Below are positions 24,648 through 33,344 of a DNA stretch of 35,944 nucleotides, one piece after another. Each line of letters starts with the position of its first letter. Within the stretch, counting starts at the first letter, position 1. This DNA comes from Clostridia bacterium. Lineage in GTDB: Bacteria > Bacillota_A > Clostridia > Lachnospirales > Cellulosilyticaceae. The translations under genes and the position numbers were made by a program. The notes under the pieces are model-generated. The model made no database searches. It was not told the origin of the DNA and saw nothing but the letters and a program-made list of their open reading frames with translations. Location of the stretch: NCBI GenBank assembly GCA_029239935.1, contig JARBTY010000013.1:1-35944 (forward strand). The letters run 5' to 3'.

Positions 24648-24678
24648 CTTATAGAGCAAGTTGTGCTTGCTCTATAAG
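24648..24678 (-). terminator. Intercistronic hairpin after the solute-binding protein gene
   Basis: A perfect 13-bp stem (CTTATAGAGCAAG / CTTGCTCTATAAG) with a 5-nt loop, between the binding-protein stop and the permease ribosome site. It has no proper T-run on the minus strand (GATAAAAG). It is more likely to protect the upstream mRNA or partly attenuate than to stop transcription fully. Confidence 0.65.
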
Positions 24679-24691
24679 TTATAGATGCCTT

Positions 24692-26053
24692 TTATTTTGT
24701 CAGATTTGCAAGCTCTGCTGTCAGCTCAGCATGCATTGTTTTAGCGATTTCTTCAATACTGCCTTGACCATAAGAAACATTTTCTACTGTTCTTGTGTAA
24801 ATTTCTTTTAACTTAGCGTTTTCAGTAAAAGGACTAATAAGTGTTGGATTAGAAGCAAGAATCTGTTGTGTTGCATCAAAAGCTAAACCTTTCAGCTTAT
24901 CTGCTGATTTGAGTGCTTCTACGGCTGCTTTACTTGAAGGAATACCTCTTGATGTGCCAAGTATAACTGCAGCTTCTGGATCATTTAATAAGAAATCCAA
25001 TAATTTAGCTGATTCTTCTGGATATTTTGTATCTTTATTAATGGCAAACATAAGAGAAGGTTTAACAAACCAACCAGTCATTTTTGCATCTGTAAGTATT
25101 GGCAGTTCCCCAAGGACTAACTCTTGACCTTTTTCAACCAATGGCTGTTCATATTTACCAACTGAACTTCCCCATTCTAGTACCCCAGCTACTCGGCCAT
25201 CAATCCAGCTTGGTGTCTGATAAAGCGGCGTTGTTCCTGCTTCATTTGTTCTTTCTTCTACTGTTCTGATAACTTTTTTATCTTCTAATAGTTTATAAAA
25301 TTCTAAGCCCTCTTTAATATCAGCTTCTGTGAATCCAAGCGTACCATCTTCGTTAATATAGTTTCTGCCTGTTTTTTGTTGCATATAAGCAAGAACCATA
25401 TACCAGGTTGTAAAACCAGCCCCATTATCAAGGTCAAATGGATAATAACCTTTTTCACTGAATTTCTCAGCCGAAGCTAAAAGTTCATCCCATGTGGTAG
25501 GCAGCGCAGCACCAAATTTATCAAAGGTTGTTTTATTATAAAAGATACTTCTGCCAGTTGTTGATACAGGAATAGCATTTAAAATACCATTTCTTCTTCC
25601 AAAAGCTAAATCTCCCTCTGTATAATTGTTTAACTGAATGGTACCACTTAATTTTTCAAGGTCATAGAACCCATTTCCTTCTCTTGATAGACGGTTTAGC
25701 CAGTCATAGTTAACTTGAATAATATCTGTTGCTGTATTTCCAGCAATCTGCGTATTAATTTTTTCTGTATGGCCATCCCAGCCGCCATATTCAGATTTAA
25801 CTTTAATATGTGGATTAAGTTCTTCAAACTTTTTAATAGCATCTAAAGTCGGAACATGTCTGTCGTCTCCGCCCCACCAAGAGATTCTAAGCTCTACTTC
25901 TTTTGGTGCTTCCTCTTTTTTTGGTTCCTCTACTTTTGCAGCTGGTTCTGCCGTTTTAGTTTCTGCTGCTGGCTCTGGCTTATTACCCCCGCACCCTACC
26001 ATTGAACTTGCTAATAAACATGTTGCTAGTGACATTGCTAATACTTTTTTCAT
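24692..26053 (-). CDS. Extracellular sugar-binding lipoprotein of the pectin ABC transporter
   Basis: 453 aa. The signal peptide MKKVLAMSLATCLLASSMVG is followed by Cys21 (lipobox MVGC), then a Gly/Pro/Glu/Ala-rich linker to ~residue 50. The mature domain starts with VELRISWWGGDDRHVPTLDAI and includes NTATDIIQVNYDWLNRLSREG, the cluster B type fold of family 1 solute-binding proteins. It should sit outside the membrane, anchored by lipid, and bind oligosaccharides for the two permeases. It lies 33 nt after the GH105 gene. GGGAGGG is 6-7 nt before the ATG. Confidence 0.92.
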   Translation of the reverse strand: MKKVLAMSLATCLLASSMVGCGGNKPEPAAETKTAEPAAKVEEPKKEEAPKEVELRISWWGGDDRHVPTLDAIKKFEELNPHIKVKSEYGGWDGHTEKINTQIAGNTATDIIQVNYDWLNRLSREGNGFYDLEKLSGTIQLNNYTEGDLAFGRRNGILNAIPVSTTGRSIFYNKTTFDKFGAALPTTWDELLASAEKFSEKGYYPFDLDNGAGFTTWYMVLAYMQQKTGRNYINEDGTLGFTEADIKEGLEFYKLLEDKKVIRTVEERTNEAGTTPLYQTPSWIDGRVAGVLEWGSSVGKYEQPLVEKGQELVLGELPILTDAKMTGWFVKPSLMFAINKDTKYPEESAKLLDFLLNDPEAAVILGTSRGIPSSKAAVEALKSADKLKGLAFDATQQILASNPTLISPFTENAKLKEIYTRTVENVSYGQGSIEEIAKTMHAELTAELANLTK

Positions 26054-26086
26054 ACTATACCCTCCCTAGTCATTAAGTAATTATTT

Positions 26087-27157
26087 TTAAACTCTAAGTA
26101 TTTCACTATAGGCCATAAGTGCTGCGCCAAACCCTTTATGATCATTTGAAACAATCCTTTCCGAGATATAATATCCATAGCTGCCATCTCGATAAGGCGT
26201 ATTTCCTAATCCGGCTATACTGCACATACCACCTATTGCAAACCCATCCTCTTTCTTTTGGAGATACTTCTCCAAATTCCCTTTAAATGCTCTTATACCT
26301 CTTTCTCTATAACTCTCCTCAAGATACCCCAGCCGACAGCCCTTCAAAAGGCTGTAGCTAAACATCATCGTCGACGAAGTCTCTAGATAATTGCCTTCTC
26401 TGTGTCTCTGGTCCATTATTTGATACCACATACCACTTTCTTCATCTTGATAGTTCAAAATCGTATCCATCAGTTCTCGATACATACTGACGATTTTTTC
26501 TTTTTCATTTTCACTATCCGGTAGTAGTTCCAGTGTATCTATCAGTGCCATTGCTAACCACCCTATAGCCCTTCCCCAAAAACATTGTGAAAGTCCAGTT
26601 ACACCATCTGCCCACTTCTCTTGTCTGCTGTCATCATATCCATGGTAATATAATCCACTCTTTGCATCTTTCATCAAGCTTTCAACTTGTAAAATCTGCT
26701 GGATGATATCTTGATAACTACCTTCCATATGATACATATTCTCAGCTTCTACATAAAAAGGCATTGCCATATAAAGTCCATCCAACCAAACCTGATTAGG
26801 ATAAATCCCTTTATGCCAGAATCCTCTTTTTCCATTTCTTGGTTGCTCCTTTAATTGTGCATAAAGCTGTTGAATAGCTTCATCAAATTTCTTTTCACCT
26901 GTGTGTTTATAAAGATATAAAAGTATTTTTCCAGTATTAATATTGTCTAGATTATATTCTTCTTTCTTATAACCTCTAATTTCTCCTCCTTCGGTAACAG
27001 CTTCAAAACAATAGTCATAAATAAAATTAAAATAGGCTTTATCATGAGTTACCAAATATAAATCTAATACACCTTTTAAAATACAGCCATCTTCATAATT
27101 CCAGCCTAATTTGTAATGCTGATAATCCCTTAAGTAAAAATCGATAATTTCTTGAAT
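26087..27157 (-). CDS. GH105 unsaturated rhamnogalacturonyl/glucuronyl hydrolase (YesR/YteR-like); apparent ATT start
   Basis: 356 aa if started at the ATT at 27155-27157, matching the family's ~345-370. GH105 signatures are YNLDNINTGK, RGFWHKGIYPNQVWLDGLYM, and FWGRAIGWLAMALIDTLELL. ESGMWYQIMDQ and LETSSTMMFSYSLLKG follow. The segment before the first TTG (27055), YKLGWNYEDGCILKGVLDLY, is the conserved N-terminal helix pair, so starting at the TTG would truncate the fold. No standard start codon precedes it, while ATT lies 8 nt after GGAGG. No signal peptide. The enzyme removes unsaturated uronic acids from lyase products in the cytoplasm. First gene of the operon. Confidence 0.88.
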   Translation of the reverse strand: MQEIIDFYLRDYQHYKLGWNYEDGCILKGVLDLYLVTHDKAYFNFIYDYCFEAVTEGGEIRGYKKEEYNLDNINTGKILLYLYKHTGEKKFDEAIQQLYAQLKEQPRNGKRGFWHKGIYPNQVWLDGLYMAMPFYVEAENMYHMEGSYQDIIQQILQVESLMKDAKSGLYYHGYDDSRQEKWADGVTGLSQCFWGRAIGWLAMALIDTLELLPDSENEKEKIVSMYRELMDTILNYQDEESGMWYQIMDQRHREGNYLETSSTMMFSYSLLKGCRLGYLEESYRERGIRAFKGNLEKYLQKKEDGFAIGGMCSIAGLGNTPYRDGSYGYYISERIVSNDHKGFGAALMAYSEILRV

Positions 27158-27258
27158 TGTTCTTCCCTCCTTTAATATCTTTATAACTTAAATCTTATAG
27201 TTTTTAATGATAAATTACCATACGAAAAGTTGTTCTTTTATTGTATTTTTTACATATG

Positions 27259-27275
27259 TTGCTATCAGATAGCAA
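27259..27275. promoter_or_regulatory. Palindrome between the divergent GH105 and pectinesterase genes
   Basis: TTGCTATCAGATAGCAA: 7-bp inverted arms around a CAG centre, midway in the 200-bp divergent region. It could be an operator shared by the two transcripts, although AraC proteins usually bind direct repeats, so another regulator may be involved. No convincing -35/-10 pair is visible for either direction, as expected for activated promoters. Confidence 0.4.
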
Positions 27276-27357
27276 TTATATATAGTCATATAGCCTATCT
27301 TAGAGGTATGATAAGTACTATAAGTATACAATTACCCCAATTAGAAAGGACTAAAAA

Positions 27358-28332
27358 ATGATAATTATTGCCCAAGACGGCTCCGGTGACTATACCTCTC
27401 TACAGGCTGCACTTAAAAATATCCCTCTTTTATCCAGTTCTCCTACTGCTATTTATATCAAAAAAGGAATCTATCATGAAAAAATACATATTAAAACCCC
27501 CTATATAACCCTTATAGGGGAAGATCCAGTTCAAACCATTATTACCTATGATGATTATGCGTTAAAAGAATTCCCAGATGGCACAACCTATGGAACATTT
27601 AATTCCTATACAATTTTTATAGGTGCCCACGACTTTACTGCAAAAAATATCACTTTTCAGAATCATGCAGGTCCAGGTAAAAAAGTGGGACAAGCTATCG
27701 CCGCCTATGTGGGTGCAGACAGAGCTTGTTTTAAAAATTGCCGATTCATCGGCAATCAAGATACTCTCTTTACTGGTCCGCTCCCTCCCAGCCCTCTCAT
27801 TCCCCATTCCTTTAGAGGCCCTCAGGAGCACGCCGAGCGCTTAAATACACGGCAGTATTATGAAGACTGCACTATTCAAGGAGATATTGACTTTATATTT
27901 GGCTCAGCCACAGCCTGCTTTTATAATTGCGAGATTTTTTCCAATAACTTAGGCGAAGCTGTTAATGGTTATATCACTGCCCCCTCTACTCCCTCTGGGC
28001 AGCCCTATGGCTATATCTTTAGATGCTGCAGGCTAACAAGTAACTGCCCAAAAGAAACGGTTTATCTCGGAAGGCCTTGGCGTCTTTATGCCCATGCAGT
28101 TTTTATAGACTGCGAGATGGGTAGCCATATCACCCGCAGTGGCTGGCATGACTGGGATAAACCCGAAAGTCATCAAACCACCCAATTTGCTGAATTTAAC
28201 AGCCATTTGGCTAATGAAGATCATCTTTTATGCCGCGCCTCATGGAGCAAGATCCTTACACCTGATAAAGCCAAATTCTATACCTTTGAGAAGGCTTTGT
28301 CAGGATCAGATGGATGGCAGCCTTGGTTATAG
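27358..28332 (+). CDS. Pectin methylesterase (CE8), cytoplasmic
   Basis: 324 aa. The CE8 beta-helix motifs appear in order: GSGDYTSLQAAL, FTAKNITFQNHAG, RFIGNQDTLF, CTIQGDIDFIFGSATACFYN and VYLGRPWRLYAHAVF. These hold the two catalytic Asp residues, the Gln of the oxyanion site and the substrate Arg/Trp. The protein starts MIIIAQDGSG with no signal peptide, so it should demethylate imported methylated oligogalacturonides, making them accessible to GH28 and GH105. AGAAAGGA lies 7 nt before the ATG. Divergent from the GH105 operon; its stop overlaps the convergent HAD gene by 6 bp. Confidence 0.93.
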   Translation: MIIIAQDGSGDYTSLQAALKNIPLLSSSPTAIYIKKGIYHEKIHIKTPYITLIGEDPVQTIITYDDYALKEFPDGTTYGTFNSYTIFIGAHDFTAKNITFQNHAGPGKKVGQAIAAYVGADRACFKNCRFIGNQDTLFTGPLPPSPLIPHSFRGPQEHAERLNTRQYYEDCTIQGDIDFIFGSATACFYNCEIFSNNLGEAVNGYITAPSTPSGQPYGYIFRCCRLTSNCPKETVYLGRPWRLYAHAVFIDCEMGSHITRSGWHDWDKPESHQTTQFAEFNSHLANEDHLLCRASWSKILTPDKAKFYTFEKALSGSDGWQPWL

Positions 28333-28935
28333 ACCCTTTATACCCATAGTACCTAATACCTCCCTTGTTTTTTGCGCACTTTCAAAAACAATGCCTTGTA
28401 TCCCCAATGCTGTTGCAGCTTCAATATTTTCTTTCATATCATCTATGAAGACTGTTTCTTCTGGCATCAGTCTATATTTTTCAAGAAGATGAAGATAAAT
28501 TTCTTTTTCAGGTTTTAAAAGCTTTGCCTCATAAGAAATAACACTGCCATGTGCTTCTTTCACAAAGCTATATTTATCATAAATCTGTTTAAAACCATCT
28601 TCTTGAAAATTTGAAAGCAAATAAACGTAGTATCCCTTTGCTATAAGCTCACTTAAAAGCTCTGAGGTTCCATCAATAAGAGTAAGCATTTGAGGCCATG
28701 TCTGCATGATTTGAGAAATTCTCTCTCTATGTAAAGGCGCTAACACATTATAGCCTTCAATCGCTTCATCCAGTGTGATCATACCTCGGTCCAACTGCAG
28801 CCAGATATCATTTTTAAAAATAATTTCATTGAGATACCTTCCCTCTTCCATATTAAGCCCTATATCCTGCAAAAATTTAACAGGTTGATAGTCTAACAAT
28901 ACTCTTCCAATATCAAAAACTACATTTTTTATCAT
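28327..28935 (-). CDS. HAD-family hydrolase (subfamily IA, YihX-like)
   Basis: 202 aa. Motif I is VVFDIGRVLLDYQP (nucleophile Asp8; the second Asp of the classic DxD is Gly here, as in the YihX-type 'FDxGxV' group). Motif II is the Ser in VYLLSNF. Motif III/IV is LLKPEKEIYLHLLEKY...VFIDDMKENIEAA. YihX-like members dephosphorylate alpha-glucose-1-phosphate and similar sugar phosphates; the substrate here is unknown. GGAGGG precedes the ATG. Convergent with the pectinesterase gene. Confidence 0.85.
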   Translation of the reverse strand: MIKNVVFDIGRVLLDYQPVKFLQDIGLNMEEGRYLNEIIFKNDIWLQLDRGMITLDEAIEGYNVLAPLHRERISQIMQTWPQMLTLIDGTSELLSELIAKGYYVYLLSNFQEDGFKQIYDKYSFVKEAHGSVISYEAKLLKPEKEIYLHLLEKYRLMPEETVFIDDMKENIEAATALGIQGIVFESAQKTREVLGTMGIKGL

Positions 28936-28989
28936 TTTTTCCCTCCAACGGATTATGATTTCATTTTCTTATTCCTTTATAGTATATTA

Positions 28990-29352
28990 TTAATTGATTA
29001 ATTTTAAGAGTTCATCATCCCCCTTATATAAATCATAAAATACTTCAAAAGCCAACTCCCCATACTTCCCATTATCATTAACCCATTTTCTGGCGTCCTC
29101 CACTTTACATATCTGAACAAAAATTGTTTTTAAACGCTTTTCTCTTATATAAACAATTCTCTCTTTAAGTTGTTTATAACATTTGTTAATATTAATGCCC
29201 TTTTCTTTGCCTAATTTATGAATGAGCTTATCTGCATAATCTTTTTCGAATTGCTGTATAAACAAACTAAATGCTTCATCATCATTATAGACCACAATAA
29301 ATAACCGCCTCAATTCCTGTGCTATTTTGATATCACTTGTTTTTCCCTTCAT
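28990..29352 (-). CDS. Hypothetical basic/acidic helical protein, 120 aa
   Basis: Not recognised. 120 aa, soluble, no signal or membrane segment. The sequence is mixed-charge and helical, with FSLFIQQFEKDYADKL, KCYKQLKERIVYIREKR and KWVNDNGKYGELAFEVFYDL. AAAGGAG lies 9 nt before the ATG. It stands alone between a HAD gene downstream and the divergent ABC-F gene upstream, which gives no strong clue to function. Confidence 0.6.
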   Translation of the reverse strand: MKGKTSDIKIAQELRRLFIVVYNDDEAFSLFIQQFEKDYADKLIHKLGKEKGININKCYKQLKERIVYIREKRLKTIFVQICKVEDARKWVNDNGKYGELAFEVFYDLYKGDDELLKLIN

Positions 29353-29531
29353 GTAGAATCTCCTTTATTTTATATAACATCTCATTAATTGTTATAACTT
29401 ACTCTTTTCATCTTATTTTACCCTGATTTTGTATGAATTTGTAGATTTACAAAGATAAACTCTATACTTTTTTTACTTTTTCTATTATGATAAAAAGGAT
29501 GTATTGACTATTAGAGACGAGGAGAAAGAAA

Positions 29532-31088
29532 ATGAGTATATTAACAGTTAAAAATGTCACTCATGGATTTGGCGCCCGCGGCATTTTAGAAGATGTCTCT
29601 TTTCGTTTGTTAAAAGGGGAACACGTTGCTTTAGTGGGTGCTAATGGTGAAGGAAAATCGACCTTTTTAAATATTATTACCGGAAAATTAATGCCTGATG
29701 AAGGTTCTATTGAATGGTCCAACCGTGTAACAGTAGGTTATCTTGACCAACATTCTGTTCTTGCTCCCGGAAGCACCATCCGTGACAATCTAAGACTTGC
29801 TTTTAACCATGTCTTTGAACTAGAAAAGGAAATGCTTGCATTGTATGAAAAAATGGGAGAAGCGTCTGACTCTGAAATGACTAAGATGATGGAGGATGCA
29901 GCAGAAATCCAAAACATCTTAGATACAAGTGGATTTTATACCCTTGATGCCAAAATAGATGAGGTTGCACAAGGCTTAGGACTTGGGGATATCGGTCTCG
30001 AAAGACGCGTAGATGAACTTAGCGGCGGCCAGCGTACCAAGGTGCTTCTCACCAAGCTGCTTTTACAAAATCCAACTATCTTGATATTGGACGAACCTAC
30101 TAACTACTTAGATGAAAATCATATTGAATGGCTAAAACGTTATCTGCAAAATTATGAAAATGCTTTTATGCTTGTTTCTCATGACATTCCTTTTATCAAT
30201 TCAGTGTGTAATCTCATCTACCATGTGGTAAATGGCGAACTAACCCGTTATGTGGGTAACTATGATGAATTTCAGCGTCTTTACGAGCTCAAAAAACGTC
30301 AGCAGGAACAAGCCTACGAACGCCAGCAAAAAGAAATTGATAAGCTTGAAGACTTTATTGCAAGAAATAAAGCTCGAGTAGCTACTACCGGCATGGCAAA
30401 AAGCCGTATGAAGCAATTAGATAAAATGGATATTATCGAAAAGCCAAGAGAAAAACCCAAACCAACTTTTAAGTTTAAGGAAACCAAAGCACCTAGCCGA
30501 TTTTTAATCGAAGCCCACGACCTCATCATAGGGTATGATGAGCCTCTGACCAGCACCCTTTCTTTTAAAATAGAAAGAGGTAAAAAAATAGCAGTTTGCG
30601 GTGTAAATGGTCTCGGAAAATCCACCCTGCTTAAAACCTTGCTTGGAATCATTCCTCCACTTTCTGGTCAAGTGGAATTTGGAGAAAATGTGGCATACGG
30701 TTATTTTGAACAAGAGGACTCAAGAAGTAATCTCAATACAGCCCTTGACGAAATCTGGAACGCCTATCCTTCTATGAGTAATCATGAAGTCCGTTCTGAA
30801 CTTGCTAAATGCGGTCTCACCACCGAACATATCACAAGTCCTATGAAAGTTCTTTCTGGAGGGGAAAATGCTAAGGTTCGTCTTTGTAAAATCCTTATGC
30901 AGGAACTAAACTTACTTGTTTTGGACGAACCAACTAATCACCTAGATCCCGAGGCAAAAGCTGAACTCGAAAAGGCTATTCGCGAGTTTAAAGGTACTGT
31001 GGTGCTTGTCTGCCACGAACCTTATTTTTATGAAACTTTTGTAACCGACGTATGGAATGTAGAGGATTGGACAACTAAAGTCATCTAA
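29532..31088 (+). CDS. ABC-F family ATPase
   Basis: 518 aa, two ABC modules and no membrane segments. The first has GANGEGKST at 36-44, LSGGQRTKV and LILDEPTNYLD. The second has GVNGLGKST, LSGGENAKV and LVLDEPTNHLD. The charged linker between (QEQAYERQQKEIDKLEDFIA, then TTGMAKSRMKQLDKM) is the P-site tRNA interaction motif region of ABC-F proteins. These act on ribosomes as translation factors, and some give antibiotic protection; the YbiT-like group is closest by overall layout. AGGAG lies 7 nt before the ATG. It is alone between divergent and convergent neighbours. Confidence 0.92.
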   Translation: MSILTVKNVTHGFGARGILEDVSFRLLKGEHVALVGANGEGKSTFLNIITGKLMPDEGSIEWSNRVTVGYLDQHSVLAPGSTIRDNLRLAFNHVFELEKEMLALYEKMGEASDSEMTKMMEDAAEIQNILDTSGFYTLDAKIDEVAQGLGLGDIGLERRVDELSGGQRTKVLLTKLLLQNPTILILDEPTNYLDENHIEWLKRYLQNYENAFMLVSHDIPFINSVCNLIYHVVNGELTRYVGNYDEFQRLYELKKRQQEQAYERQQKEIDKLEDFIARNKARVATTGMAKSRMKQLDKMDIIEKPREKPKPTFKFKETKAPSRFLIEAHDLIIGYDEPLTSTLSFKIERGKKIAVCGVNGLGKSTLLKTLLGIIPPLSGQVEFGENVAYGYFEQEDSRSNLNTALDEIWNAYPSMSNHEVRSELAKCGLTTEHITSPMKVLSGGENAKVRLCKILMQELNLLVLDEPTNHLDPEAKAELEKAIREFKGTVVLVCHEPYFYETFVTDVWNVEDWTTKVI

Positions 31089-31102
31089 CATGACGCTTGT
31101 TC

Positions 31103-31147
31103 AAAAAGGCAGAGACAAATCCTTATTGGATTTGCCCCTGCCTTTTT
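31103..31147. terminator. Bidirectional terminator between the ABC-F gene and the acetyltransferase gene
   Basis: Outer 10-bp arms AAAAAGGCAG (31103-31112) and CTGCCTTTTT (31138-31147), with an inner CAAATCC/GGATTTG stem. A-run and T-run on the two sides fit termination of both convergent genes. Confidence 0.85.
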
Positions 31148-31151
31148 AAAA

Positions 31152-31664
31152 TCATAATGTTTTTATCATCATCAGTCCTTGATTATCATCTACTTCCAGT
31201 TGATCATATAAGAGCTCCTGATCCATATAAAAGACGCCTTTGCCGTCTGGGGCATATCCCCTTTTAGCATATAGGCATTGAGCTGCTTCATAGCTTTCTG
31301 AAAGTCCTACGCCAGCTGCACAAACAGATGCTGTTTGGGCGATCCTCTGCTCAGCTTCATTCATTAACTGATTGGCAATTCCTTTTTTTCTAAAGTTCGG
31401 ATGTACTCTAATATCCTTAATCTCTGGAATGCACTGCTCCTTAAAATCTTCATAACCACTTTCCCAAACAATGGTGACATATCCAGCAAGCTGCTCATTG
31501 TAATATGCCAAAATGATATCCCTTACCCCTAATTGTTTTTGTCTAAAATAAGATTCATAAAATTTAATGGGTTTGCTATATCCCTCTTTTGAAAAAACAT
31601 CTGCAAGAAACTCGCAGTCCTGTCCCTCCATATCCTTCAGTATAATATCCCCATCACTGTCCAT
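31152..31664 (-). CDS. GNAT-family N-acetyltransferase
   Basis: 170 aa. GNAT motifs: DIILAYYNEQLAGYVTIVW (beta2-beta3), IKDIRVHPNFRKKGIANQLM with the R-K-K-G-I-A acetyl-CoA loop (~97-116), and EAAQCLYAKRGYAPDGKGVFY (motif B). The acceptor is unknown. AGGAGG lies directly before the ATG region at 31664, and a good promoter lies upstream. Convergent with the ABC-F gene. Confidence 0.88.
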   Translation of the reverse strand: MDSDGDIILKDMEGQDCEFLADVFSKEGYSKPIKFYESYFRQKQLGVRDIILAYYNEQLAGYVTIVWESGYEDFKEQCIPEIKDIRVHPNFRKKGIANQLMNEAEQRIAQTASVCAAGVGLSESYEAAQCLYAKRGYAPDGKGVFYMDQELLYDQLEVDDNQGLMMIKTL

Positions 31665-31702
31665 ACATTCCCTCCTAATATTTCACTCTGTGCTTATTCT
31701 CT

Positions 31703-31730
31703 ATTATAACGTTTTTAACTCATTGTTCAA
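31703..31730 (-). promoter_or_regulatory. Promoter of the acetyltransferase gene
   Basis: On the minus strand: -35 TTGAAC (31725-31730), a 16-nt spacer and TATAAT (31703-31708), about 40 nt before the start. Confidence 0.7.
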
Positions 31731-31738
31731 GAATAATG

Positions 31739-32545
31739 TTAACCTGCTAATACAAACTTTTGTATCACATGAGCTACGCCATCTTCCTGATTATTTTTTG
31801 TAATATAATCAGCTGCTGCTTTTACCTCTTCAAAAGCATTTCCCATAGCCACGCCTAATCCAGCAAATTGAATCATATCCAGATCGTTTCCTGCATCTCC
31901 TATGCAAATAACCTGTTCCTTCTTAATACCTAAATGATCGATTAGTGCGCTTACGCCTACACCTTTGCTGGATTTTTTATTCAAAAACTCTAAAAAATAA
32001 GGTGCACTTCTTACAACTGTGTATTTCTCATAAACCTCTGTTGGCAAATGTTTTATTGCCTCCTCTAAAACTGAAGGTTCATCTACCATCATGATTTTAA
32101 TAATATCTTCCTCGGCCTGTACATCCTTATAGTCCATTTCTATTACCGGAATCCCATTAATCGTTCCCTCTAATTCACTATACTTACTCATTTTAGGCGT
32201 AATACAGCCTGCATTTGAAAAAGCATGGATATTCACGCCAAGCCGCTGCGCTATTTCGTAAAGATCGGTTAAATCTCTGCCTGTTAAAATATTTTTCCTG
32301 ATGATTTGTTTAGTCAAGGCATTTTGTACAACGCTACCGTTAAAGCTTAACACATAATCATCTTCTGTCATTAAATCCAACTCTTTTAAATATTTTTCAA
32401 GTCCCTCTATAGGTCTTCCTGAAGCCAAAACAACTCTTACACCTCTTTGTTTTGCCTTATAAATAGCATGTTTAGTTTTTATAGAAATTGTTTTATCTTC
32501 TTTTAATAAAGTACCATCCATGTCAACTGCTATGAGTTTATACAC
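31739..32545 (-). CDS. Cof-type HAD-IIB phosphatase
   Basis: 268 aa. Motif I is IAVDMDGTLL (Asp8 and Asp10), motif II is VLASGRP, and the C-terminal motif is KGVGVSALIDHLGIKKEQVICIGDAGNDLDMI, followed by GVAMGNAFEEVKAAADYIT. This is the full Cof/YidA layout with a C2 cap (~90-190). Members dephosphorylate sugar phosphates, flavin nucleotides or pyridoxal phosphate. The start is GTG (32545) with GGGAG about 10 nt upstream. Confidence 0.93.
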   Translation of the reverse strand: MYKLIAVDMDGTLLKEDKTISIKTKHAIYKAKQRGVRVVLASGRPIEGLEKYLKELDLMTEDDYVLSFNGSVVQNALTKQIIRKNILTGRDLTDLYEIAQRLGVNIHAFSNAGCITPKMSKYSELEGTINGIPVIEMDYKDVQAEEDIIKIMMVDEPSVLEEAIKHLPTEVYEKYTVVRSAPYFLEFLNKKSSKGVGVSALIDHLGIKKEQVICIGDAGNDLDMIQFAGLGVAMGNAFEEVKAAADYITKNNQEDGVAHVIQKFVLAG

Positions 32546-32579
32546 TGGCTTTCAACTCCCATCTTTTACTCTTGTCATT

Positions 32580-32607
32580 ATTATAACAATTTTGTCTTGT
32601 TGTTTAA
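32580..32607 (-). promoter_or_regulatory. Probable promoter of the Cof-type phosphatase gene
   Basis: On the minus strand: TATAAT at 32580-32585 with a moderate -35 TTAAAC (32602-32607) and a 16-nt spacer, about 30 nt before the GTG start. Confidence 0.5.
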
Positions 32608-32670
32608 TATCTCTTTTTATACTAAAGTTTATCATCAAACTCACGTTATTTTAATAAAATATTACAAAAC

Positions 32671-33198
32671 TCACTCCTTAGCAGTTCGCTCTTTCAGCAT
32701 TTTTTCTATTATTTTCTTCTGCTCTAGACTTATACTGAAATCACTTCTTTGTGTGATCAAGCCTTTACCCTTATATAAAACAATAAGTATTTCTTTGTCC
32801 TTTCTGTTCATAAAACGATAGCTCTGAATATTCTCCCACTGTACTGGTGTTTTACCTCTGCTACTTATCAAACCTTCATTATAAATAACCCAACTATCAT
32901 TAGGTAGATACTGATTAATATAATACATACTTAAATAAACAACCGTCAGCCCCAGCAGCAAGCCTTCGTTATAATAATCAAAAAGCAAACTTATAAAGAG
33001 TACACTCATAATAGCTGTAATTGGAAACACCTCAAACAGCTTCAAATATTTATCCTTCGAGTGCTTAGTAAAGGACGATTTTATAACTGCCTTTTGCTGA
33101 TAATATCTATATCTTTTTTGTGCTTTGTTATATGTATTTAAAATAGCTCCTATACAAATCATTAAAATAAACGCCACCATAACTTTTAGAATCATCAT
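32671..33198 (-). CDS. Membrane protein of unknown function, DUF5673-like
   Basis: 175 aa. An N-terminal helix (~4-22) is followed by a basic cytoplasmic stretch (NKAQKRYRYYQQKAVIKSSF), two closely spaced helices (~55-72 and ~78-92), and a C-terminal soluble domain. That domain has WVIYNEGLISSRGKTPVQWENIQSYRF, a PH/bPH2-like beta domain as in DUF5673 proteins. The DUF assignment is by pattern memory and moderately sure. Nothing in its surroundings indicates a role. GAAGGGAG precedes the ATG. Confidence 0.6.
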   Translation of the reverse strand: MMILKVMVAFILMICIGAILNTYNKAQKRYRYYQQKAVIKSSFTKHSKDKYLKLFEVFPITAIMSVLFISLLFDYYNEGLLLGLTVVYLSMYYINQYLPNDSWVIYNEGLISSRGKTPVQWENIQSYRFMNRKDKEILIVLYKGKGLITQRSDFSISLEQKKIIEKMLKERTAKE

Positions 33199-33344
33199 TT
33201 CTCCCTTCTAATCCCATAGTCATTTTATTATAGCATCTTTTTGATGCTTATAACACCCCTATTCCGTTCCTAACTTTTTGATGTTATACTACCGATATAT
33301 TCTATCCCTATATACTTTCTATAGATGAAAGGAGCTCATTAAAA

